A stretch of DNA of 52,579 nucleotides from positions 1 to 52,579 of the forward strand of contig JAKQDD010000157.1 in assembly GCA_029556615.1 (NCBI GenBank), given 5' to 3'. The translations under genes and the position numbers were made by a program. The DNA comes from Verrucomicrobiota bacterium. Lineage in GTDB: Bacteria; Verrucomicrobiota; Verrucomicrobiia; Limisphaerales; J093. This document shows, piece by piece, positions 43,999-50,116 of this stretch. The stretch's first letter is position 1. Each line of letters opens with the position of its first letter. The notes below the pieces were generated by a model. The model saw only the letters and a list, made by a program, of their open reading frames with translations, had not been told where the DNA came from and ran no database searches.

Positions 43999-45033
43999 AT
44001 GAAGACCGAACCTCGACGCAACGCGGGCTGGGGCTGGAGTGGGCTGCTTTGGGCGGCGTGTTTGCTGGGCGTCGCCGACGGTTGGGCCGCGGAGCGGATC
44101 AAGCTGGCAACGCTCGCCCCGACGGGCAGCACCTACCACAAGAGCCTTCTTGTCCTGCGTGAAGCCTGGCGGAAAGCCTCCCAGGGGAGCCTCGATCTCG
44201 TTGTGTACGCGGACGGCAAGCTCGGCGGCGAAGCCGACACGGTTGGGCTGATGGGCGTCAACTCGATCCAGGCCGCCATGCTCACCGGCGTGGGTCTGTC
44301 CGAAATCGAGAAGGCGGTCACCGGCCTGCAGAGCCTGCCGATGGGTTTCCGCGATTTTGCCGAGGTCGACTACGTGGGCGAGCGCCTGCAGCCCATGCTC
44401 GAAGAACGGCTGGCCGCCAAGGGTTTCATGGTTCTCTTCTGGACCGATGCCGGCTGGGTCCGGTTCTTCTCGAAGAAGCCCGTGGCCCGACCGGACGATC
44501 TCAAGAAGCTCAAGCTCTTCACCTGGGCGGGCAGTCCGGAGCAGGTCGAGCTCTACCGGTTTGCAGGATTCAATCCCGTCCCGCTCGAGACCGCGGACAT
44601 TCTACCGAGCCTGCAGACTGGTTTGATCGAGGCGACTCCGGCGCCGCCGGTCTTCGCGCTGGCGGGCCAGATCGACGGCCGGGCCCCCTACATGCTCGAC
44701 ATCAACTGGGCGCCCCTGGTCGGCGCCTGTGTGATCCGCAAAGCCACCTGGGAGAAGATCCCCGCTGCGTTGCGTCCGGCGTTGCTCGAGGCCTCCCGGC
44801 TCGCCGGCCGCGAGATCAAAGCGAGCGGCCGGAAGGAGATGGAGGAATCGGTGGCGGCGATGACCAAGCGGGGGCTGACCGTCACGCGGATGACCCCCGA
44901 GCTCGAGGCGGAGTGGCGCTCCACGGCCGAGGCCGTCTATCCCAAGATCCGCGGCAAGCTCGTGCCCGAGGACATCTTCGACACCACGCTGCGCCTGATC
45001 CGGGAGTGCCGGTCGCAGCCGGCCGCCCGCTGA
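43999..45033 (+). CDS. dctP: TRAP transporter periplasmic solute-binding protein (DctP family)
   Basis: The 344-residue protein has a signal peptide (WSGLLWAACLLGVADGWA) and the DctP fold: IKLATLAPTGSTYHKSLLVL near residue 34, VYADGKLGGEADTVGLMG, LKKLKLFTWAGSPEQVELYRFAGFNPVPLE and LQTGLIEATPAPP. These segments match the TRAP solute-receptor family, which usually binds carboxylic acids through a conserved arginine. The ligand here is not predictable. The TatT-like gene precedes it and the fused permease gene starts 34 bases later. Confidence 0.92.
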   Translation: MKTEPRRNAGWGWSGLLWAACLLGVADGWAAERIKLATLAPTGSTYHKSLLVLREAWRKASQGSLDLVVYADGKLGGEADTVGLMGVNSIQAAMLTGVGLSEIEKAVTGLQSLPMGFRDFAEVDYVGERLQPMLEERLAAKGFMVLFWTDAGWVRFFSKKPVARPDDLKKLKLFTWAGSPEQVELYRFAGFNPVPLETADILPSLQTGLIEATPAPPVFALAGQIDGRAPYMLDINWAPLVGACVIRKATWEKIPAALRPALLEASRLAGREIKASGRKEMEESVAAMTKRGLTVTRMTPELEAEWRSTAEAVYPKIRGKLVPEDIFDTTLRLIRECRSQPAAR

Positions 45034-45067
45034 CCGGCGGCCACCGGGTCCGGCAACGGAGCGACGC

Positions 45068-46930
45068 ATGGAGATCTCTCCCGACACACCAGTGGCTGCC
45101 CCGCGGCCCCGCTGGGTCCAGTGGCTCTGTGGCGCCGAAAACCTGGTGGTGGTGCTGCTGCTCACCGCGATGGTCCTGCTGCCCTGCACGGAGATTCTTC
45201 TGAGAAAACTCGGGGGTCGCGGCATCGCGGCCGCCACCCCCATCGTGCAGCACCTGGTGCTCCTGGTGGGCATGTTGGGAGGCGCCCTTGCCGCCCGCGA
45301 GCATCGGTTGCTCGCGCTCTCGACGGCGACCACCTGGTTGCGCGGACGGCCCCAGAGGATTGCCCGGGTGTTCAGCCACGGCTTCGCTGCAGCGGTGACG
45401 GCCTTTCTCTGCGCCGCCAGCGTCGACTTCGTTCTCGCCAGCCAGCGGCTGAACAAGATCCTCGTCTTTGGGATCCCGGTGTGGACGGTCCAATTGGTGT
45501 TGAGCGTCGGTTTTGGCCTGGTAGCGGTCCGGTTGATCTGGGGTGCGGCTTCGAGCTGGCGTGGCCGGCTCGGGGCGGCGCTGCTGGCGGTGGGTCTGGC
45601 GGTCTTCGCCTGGCGTTGTCCGGTGGATCCTTCGGCGCTCCGGGTGCCGGGCTTGTTGGTCCTGGGAGTGGCCACGGTTTTGGGAGCGCCCGTGTTCGCG
45701 ACCCTGGGAGGGGCTGCCCTGATCCTGCTGTGGAGCGGGGGGGAGACCATCGCCTCGATTCCGTTGAACCACTACCGATTGGCCGTCAATCCCACGCTGC
45801 CGAGCATCCCGCTCTTTACGCTGGCGGGCTATTTCCTGGCCGAAGGCGGGGCGGCCCGGAGGTTCATCGCGCTGTTCCAGGCCTGGTTTGGCCCCGTCCG
45901 GGGCGGCCCGGTCATCGTCACCGTTTTGGTCTGCGCGTTCTTCACGTCGTTTACCGGGGCTTCGGGGGTGACCATCCTGGCGCTGGGCGGGCTATTGCTG
46001 CCGATTCTCCTGGCCGCCGGTTACACCGGGCGGAAATCGCTGGGGCTGCTCACCAGCGCGGGTTCGCTGGGTCTGCTGTTTCCGCCCTGTCTGCCGCCGA
46101 TCCTGTACTCGATCGTGGCCAGCAGCAGCACGCAGACCAGCGTGCGGATGGAGGACCTGTTCAAGGGGGGCCTGTTGCCGGGCGTGCTGTTGATGAGTCT
46201 GACGGTGCTATGGGGGGTGTGGCGGGGGGCGGGCGGGGCGGAGGTGATGCGGCCGCGGTGGGACTCGAAGGCCGCGTGGCGGGCCCTGCGCGACGCGAAG
46301 TGGGAGTTGCTGATTCCCGTCGTTGCCTTGGTGGCGTTGTTTGGCGGATTCGCGACGCCGGTCGAGGCGGCGGCGGTCACCGCTCTCTACGCGTTCCTGA
46401 CGCAGGCGGTCATCCATCGTGATCTCCATATCGTCCGGGACGTTCCCCGGGTGATGACCGAGTGCGGGTTGTTGGTGGGGGGCGTCCTGTTGATCCTCGG
46501 GGTGGCGTTGGGATTCACGCATTACCTGATCGATGCGGAGATCCCGGACAAGGGAGTGGCCTGGGTGACCGGGGCGATTCACTCGAAGTACGTGTTTTTG
46601 CTGGTGATCAACCTGGTCCTGCTGGTCGTGGGCTGTCTGATGGATGTCTACTCGGCGATCGTGGTGGTGGTGCCCCTGTTGGTGCCGATTGCGCAGGCGT
46701 TTGGGATCGACATGGTCCATCTGGGGATTATCTTTCTGGCGAATCTCGAGCTGGGCTTCCTGACGCCGCCGGTGGGGATGAACCTGTTCCTGGCATCGTA
46801 TCGTTTCAAGAAACCGATGGGCGAAGTGACGCGGTCGGTGCTCCCGATGCTGTTGGTGCTGCTCGTGGGGGTGCTGTTGATCACGTACGTCCCCTGGCTG
46901 ACGACCGCCATTCCTGCCTGGTGGAAGTAA
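45068..46930 (+). CDS. TRAP transporter fused permease (DctQ-DctM)
   Basis: The 620-residue protein joins a DctQ-like four-helix part (about residues 20-180) to a DctM-like large permease (about 205-620), the latter with PSIPLFTLAGYFLAEGG, FFTSFTGASGVTILALGG and a final FLANLELGFLTPPVGMNLFLAS, typical of DctM. Fusion of the two membrane subunits occurs in several TRAP systems. With TatT and DctP upstream it completes a sodium-coupled secondary uptake system that takes solute from the binding protein. The gene ends 147 bases before the sulfatase start. Confidence 0.93.
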   Translation: MEISPDTPVAAPRPRWVQWLCGAENLVVVLLLTAMVLLPCTEILLRKLGGRGIAAATPIVQHLVLLVGMLGGALAAREHRLLALSTATTWLRGRPQRIARVFSHGFAAAVTAFLCAASVDFVLASQRLNKILVFGIPVWTVQLVLSVGFGLVAVRLIWGAASSWRGRLGAALLAVGLAVFAWRCPVDPSALRVPGLLVLGVATVLGAPVFATLGGAALILLWSGGETIASIPLNHYRLAVNPTLPSIPLFTLAGYFLAEGGAARRFIALFQAWFGPVRGGPVIVTVLVCAFFTSFTGASGVTILALGGLLLPILLAAGYTGRKSLGLLTSAGSLGLLFPPCLPPILYSIVASSSTQTSVRMEDLFKGGLLPGVLLMSLTVLWGVWRGAGGAEVMRPRWDSKAAWRALRDAKWELLIPVVALVALFGGFATPVEAAAVTALYAFLTQAVIHRDLHIVRDVPRVMTECGLLVGGVLLILGVALGFTHYLIDAEIPDKGVAWVTGAIHSKYVFLLVINLVLLVVGCLMDVYSAIVVVVPLLVPIAQAFGIDMVHLGIIFLANLELGFLTPPVGMNLFLASYRFKKPMGEVTRSVLPMLLVLLVGVLLITYVPWLTTAIPAWWK

Positions 46931-46949
46931 CATCGCCTGACAACCCCTT

Positions 46950-46983
46950 GACACCGTGAACCGATGGACACCGTGAACCGATG
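46950..46983 (+). repeat. Tandem 17-bp duplication
   Basis: GACACCGTGAACCGATG occurs twice head to tail (46950-46966, 46967-46983) just after the TRAP operon. The duplication itself creates the ATG at 46964 in frame with the sulfatase gene, so that ATG is a doubtful start. Confidence 0.9.
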
Positions 46984-47077
46984 TGATGGTGCAGCGCGCG
47001 GCCTTCGCCGCGGGTGGATTCCTGGCGGCCCGGACGCTCGATCCCGGAGCGGCCGGGCGGGCCGGTGGCGGTCCTGC

Positions 47078-48502
47078 GTGCGCAGGTTGGCGTTTGTCCT
47101 CGCGCTGTTCCTTGTGACGCCGCAGGGTTCGCCTGCCGCGGCGGAGGGCGGGGGTTCCTCGGCGGCGCCGCCGAATTTCGTGGTGCTCTTCGCCGACGAT
47201 CTTGGCTACGCGGATCTGGGGTGCTACGGCGCCTCGAGGATTCGGACGCCGCATCTGGATCGGATGGCGCGGGAGGGTCTGCGGTTCACGAGTTTCTACG
47301 TTGGGCAAGCGGTCTGTTCGGCTTCCCGTGCCGCGCTGCTGACCGGGTGTTACCCGAATCGCATCGGAATTCTGGGCGCGCTCGGGCCGAGGTCGAAGAC
47401 GGGGATTCATGCCGACGAGACGACGCTGGCGGAGGTGCTCAAGGCTCGGGGGTATGCGACGGCGATTTACGGCAAGTGGCATCTGGGGGATGCGCCCGAG
47501 TTTCTTCCGACGCGGCACGGCTTTGACGAGTACTATGGCTTGCCGTACTCGAACGACATGTGGCCCAAGCACCCTCAGAATCCGCAAGCCTATCCGCCGC
47601 TGCCGCTGATCGAGGGGGAACGGGTGATCCAGACGATGCCGGATCAGAACCTCTTGACCGAGGAATACACGCGCCGGGCGGTTGATTTCATTCATCGCCA
47701 TCGGGATCGGCCTTTCTTTCTCTACCTGCCGCACAGCATGCCGCACGTGCCGCTTCACGCCGGCGCGGCCGCCCGGGGGAGGTCCGCGGGGGGATTGTAC
47801 GGGGACGTGATCGAGGAGTTGGATCGGTCCACGGGCCGGATTCTCGATGCCTTGCGGAAGGAGCGGCTTGATCGGAAGACGCTGGTGATGTTCCTGTCGG
47901 ACAATGGTCCCTGGCTTTCCTACGGGAACCATGGGGGCTCGGCGGGAGGGTTGCGGGAGGGGAAGGGGACGGCCTTCGAGGGCGGGATCCGGGTGCCGTG
48001 CGTGATGCGCTGGCCGGGGCGGATTGCGGGCGGCCGCGTTTGCGGGGAGTTGGCGGCTACGATCGACGTGCTGCCGACTCTTGCGGCGCTGGCGGGGGCG
48101 GCAGTGCCCGGGGACCGACGGATTGACGGTCGGGACCTTGGTCCCTTGATCCTGGGAGAGGCGGGGGCGAGGACCCCGCACGAGGCGTACTACTGCTATT
48201 ATGGCCGCGAGCTGCACGCCATCCGCAGCGGTCCATGGAAACTGCACTTGCCGCATGCTTATCCGCACGTCGAGGCGCCCGGGAAGGATGGCCAGCCGGG
48301 TCGGATGGTGAGCCATCGGATAGGCCGTTCACTGTACAATCTGGAGGAGGATGTTGGCGAGCGGCGGGATGTTGCCGCGGAACACCCGGAGGTCGTGAGC
48401 CGGCTCGAGGCGTTGGCCGAGGTGGCAAGGGAGGATCTTGGGGATGCGGCTGTGGGGAGGGTTGGGAAGAACCTCCGGGCACCCGGACAGCGCGCGGAGT
48501 GA
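47078..48502 (+). CDS. Type I sulfatase (formylglycine-dependent)
   Basis: The 474-residue protein has a signal peptide (VRRLAFVLALFLVTPQGSPAAA), then NFVVLFADDLGYADLGCYG with the metal-binding DD, and VCSASRAALLTG with the C-S-A-S-R formylglycine motif (Cys80). IYGKWHLGD and FLSDNGPWLSYGNHGG complete the arylsulfatase pattern. Sulfatases are abundant in Verrucomicrobiota and release sulfate from polysaccharides or other esters. The start is set at GTG 47078 because it gives a clean signal peptide; the upstream ATG at 46964 arises from a tandem duplication. The stop codon overlaps the left end of repeat A4. Substrate is unknown and no sulfatase-maturing enzyme gene is visible. Confidence 0.88.
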   Translation: MRRLAFVLALFLVTPQGSPAAAEGGGSSAAPPNFVVLFADDLGYADLGCYGASRIRTPHLDRMAREGLRFTSFYVGQAVCSASRAALLTGCYPNRIGILGALGPRSKTGIHADETTLAEVLKARGYATAIYGKWHLGDAPEFLPTRHGFDEYYGLPYSNDMWPKHPQNPQAYPPLPLIEGERVIQTMPDQNLLTEEYTRRAVDFIHRHRDRPFFLYLPHSMPHVPLHAGAAARGRSAGGLYGDVIEELDRSTGRILDALRKERLDRKTLVMFLSDNGPWLSYGNHGGSAGGLREGKGTAFEGGIRVPCVMRWPGRIAGGRVCGELAATIDVLPTLAALAGAAVPGDRRIDGRDLGPLILGEAGARTPHEAYYCYYGRELHAIRSGPWKLHLPHAYPHVEAPGKDGQPGRMVSHRIGRSLYNLEEDVGERRDVAAEHPEVVSRLEALAEVAREDLGDAAVGRVGKNLRAPGQRAE

Positions 48503-48583
48503 GGCGCGGACCACAGGGTAGGGCAAGCACAGCAGGGTCTTCATGAGCCTGAGGACTCGACTGGGTCTGAGGCGCGCCTCGCC
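48499..48583 (+). repeat. Family A dispersed palindromic repeat, copy A4
   Basis: From GTGAGGCGCGG to GGCGCGCCTCGCC, with interior AGCAGGGTCTTCATGAGCC, ACTCGACTGGG and GTCTGAGG. It is the best-preserved full copy along with A3, about 85 bp. The sulfatase stop (48500-48502) is inside its left end. Confidence 0.8.
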
Positions 48584-48606
48584 AGGAGACTGGAGGAGGT
48601 TCGCGG

Positions 48607-48652
48607 AAAAGAATTGTCCCTGCCTGACCTTGCGATCAAGCAGGGACGAATT
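48607..48652 (-). terminator. Intrinsic terminator-like hairpin for the minus-strand RNA
   Basis: On the minus strand GTCCCTGC (48648-48641) pairs with GCAGGGAC (48624-48617). Four more inner pairs extend the stem (TTGA with TCAG), leaving an 8-base loop, and AATTCTTTT follows. The outer AATT bases can extend the stem further. It marks the 3' end of the predicted non-coding RNA. Confidence 0.65.
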
Positions 48653-49480
48653 TTGGGGGTGGGAGTGCGCCACGCTCTCTTTCCCGTGCCGACATTAGGC
48701 GCCTCGTGTGGGCTGCCGGCTTCCCGACGCCATTCTCCGCGGCATGCGGAGTTACCGGCCTCATAGCAGGGCCGTCCAGCGCCTTGCGGTCGCTGAATTC
48801 TCGGGTGAGGCCTCTTAGCTCGCTTCGGCTGGTGGTTGCGCCACCGGCTTGCGAACCAGGTGAAGACACGCCTGTGACTCCAATTCCGCGTCTCCACCGC
48901 TTGCTCCGGGTCGGCCACCGTTGGTCACGGTGCGTTGGCCCGGTGCCACGGGTCTGACCTCTTATCCCTCAAGCTGCCTTTCGCTCACAGGCCAGCGGTG
49001 TCGTTTGTAACATCGCTGGCGTTGCGGGAGGTTTTCACGGGACATGCCCCGCCCCGTGGCCTCCCCGGAACCGGTGCTCACTTTGTCTCGCCTTTCGGCG
49101 CCTTTGGAACGCAGACCAACCTCTCGGCTGGCCGCTGAGCCTCCTGCTCCGTGCTGGCGCGCAGTAGCAGCTTTGCACCCTCTGGGTGACTGCGATTCCT
49201 TATCGGGTCCGAAACCAACCCGACGGTACTTGACTCGGCTCGGAGCGGTTTCTGCATCGCCCCTTGCCGCACAGTCCCTGGCTCGCGTCACTGACGGCGC
49301 GCGAACGCCGCCAGAGGAACTGGTGAATTCTGCCTGCTTCCTCCAAGCTTCGCAGCCGGTCTCCGCAGGGGTTGGGCCAACCAGCCTGACCCCACCTTTC
49401 CCCAGTCACCTGGGATTATCCTGGGATTCGTTCGGCGACCTTGCGGTCGTTCCGACTCATCCACGTTCTTTCAATGAACT
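48607..49480 (-). ncRNA. Predicted large structured non-coding RNA (about 870 nt), family not recognised
   Basis: This stretch has no protein frame with a ribosome site, signal or known motif on either strand. Read on the minus strand it begins just after a good sigma-70-type promoter (49487-49514) and ends at a terminator hairpin. It is unusually rich in short GC stems: GCCAGCG/CGCTGGC (48991-48997 with 49014-49020), CACCGT/ACGGTG (48916-48921 with 48927-48932), CTCCGC/GCGGAG (48735-48740 with 48746-48751), CGCC-GAAA-GGCG with a GNRA loop (49090-49101), and CCCAG/CTGGG near 49401-49414. I checked by eye for rnpB, tmRNA, 6S, SRP RNA and group I/II intron signatures and found none. It could be a large ornate RNA, a decayed element, or untranslated regulatory RNA. 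Confidence 0.5.
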
Positions 49481-49486
49481 GGAAAC

Positions 49487-49514
49487 ACTTTAATCCACAC
49501 GCGATTTCTGTCAA
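49487..49514 (-). promoter_or_regulatory. Promoter of the predicted non-coding RNA
   Basis: On the minus strand a perfect TTGACA (49514-49509) is followed after 16 bp by TAAAGT (49492-49487). The surrounding 60 bases are distinctly AT-rich in a GC-rich genome. The expected start is near 49480. It is the strongest -35 match I noticed in the window. Confidence 0.6.
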
Positions 49515-49542
49515 CGAAAATCTTCTAGAAAATGTTGATAAT

Positions 49543-49571
49543 GAACAACTTGTGAACAACTTGTGAACAAC
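49543..49571. repeat. Three 11-bp direct repeats upstream of the RNA promoter
   Basis: GAACAACTTGT occurs at 49543-49553 and 49554-49564, with a partial third copy GAACAAC at 49565-49571. On the minus strand this reads as two TTGTTCACA units plus TTGTTCAT. The 11-bp period places each unit on the same DNA face, as for a regulator array. TTGTTCACA is one base from the DnaA box TTWTNCACA. Confidence 0.7.
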
Positions 49572-49818
49572 CTCCGGGGAGTGCTTCAGACCAGCATGTT
49601 TGGTCGCAAACCGCGTTGGCGCCGGGATGTTGGCATTGTTCACATGGGCGAGAAGCGCACGCTTTTTTTGCGGTGCACAGCCTGACGCTGTGGGCGCTGG
49701 GTCAGGCTCGCGGGCCCGCGAGCCCGCAGGCGGGCGTGTCGAAGCTTGCGGAGGGTTCCGGGTCAGCGCATGCTTGGTGATGCAGTCGGTTCAGTGCGGC
49801 GAGCGTGTGGCGCAGGGC
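49572..49818. other. Intergenic region before the zinc-ribbon gene
   Basis: About 250 bases without a supported gene. A GC inverted repeat (CGGGCCCGCGAGCCCGC near 49710) is present. The promoter of the downstream gene pair must lie here but no clear -35/-10 pair was found. Confidence 0.4.
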
Positions 49819-50115
49819 ATGGTCATGAATTCATCCCGACGACATTCTTCCGCGCCCGACACGTGTCCGCAGTGTGGGGCTGACGTGCCGGCGGGTGCGG
49901 CGGCATGTCCGGAATGCGGGTCGTGTGCGGAGACGGGGTGGTCGGAGCAGGCGCGATACGATGCGCTGGATCTTCCGGACGAGGCGTTCGACTACGACGA
50001 ATTCACGCGACGCGAGTTTGGCGGGGGGCGTCGGGTTGGGGGGCGTTGGCGATGGTTGGTTTGGCTGGGGGTTGGGTTGCTGGCGGCGGCCGTGCTACTG
50101 GGGATTGCGATGTGA
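49819..50115 (+). CDS. Small zinc-ribbon protein with C-terminal membrane anchor
   Basis: The 98-residue protein has a double-CXXC zinc ribbon near the N-terminus (CPQCGADVPAGAAACPECG, about residues 18-36), then a charged, aromatic stretch (YDALDLPDEAFDYDEFTRREFG) and a C-terminal membrane helix (WLVWLGVGLLAAAVLLGIAM). Such small proteins are common in Verrucomicrobiota and have no assigned function. The ATG at 49825 is an alternative start. The large propeller protein gene begins one base after its stop, so the two are certainly co-transcribed and may work together. Confidence 0.7.
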   Translation: MVMNSSRRHSSAPDTCPQCGADVPAGAAACPECGSCAETGWSEQARYDALDLPDEAFDYDEFTRREFGGGRRVGGRWRWLVWLGVGLLAAAVLLGIAM

Positions 50116-50116
50116 G

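Noticed and set aside
46208..48316. A 702-codon minus-strand open frame opposite the TRAP permease end and the sulfatase
   Set aside because: It is Arg/Pro/His-rich with no domain, and the plus strand carries unmistakable DctM and sulfatase motifs.
48607..49480. RNase P RNA, tmRNA, or a group II intron as identity of the unknown RNA
   Set aside because: No GAGGAAAGTCC or ACAGAA core of RNase P, no tag-peptide reading frame or T-arm CCA end of tmRNA, and no domain V hairpin or reverse transcriptase of a group II intron were found. A covariance search would be decisive.
49044..49493. A 150-residue plus-strand open frame within the predicted non-coding RNA
   Set aside because: No ribosome site, signal or known motif. 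Its composition (Leu/Pro/Ser/Ala) is like that of antisense reading of structured RNA, and the promoter and terminator point the other way.
49501..49576. Chromosomal origin (oriC) based on DnaA-box-like repeats
   Set aside because: Only two near-boxes (one mismatch each), no dnaA, dnaN or gidA neighbours, and no visible skew switch. A promoter array explains it better.
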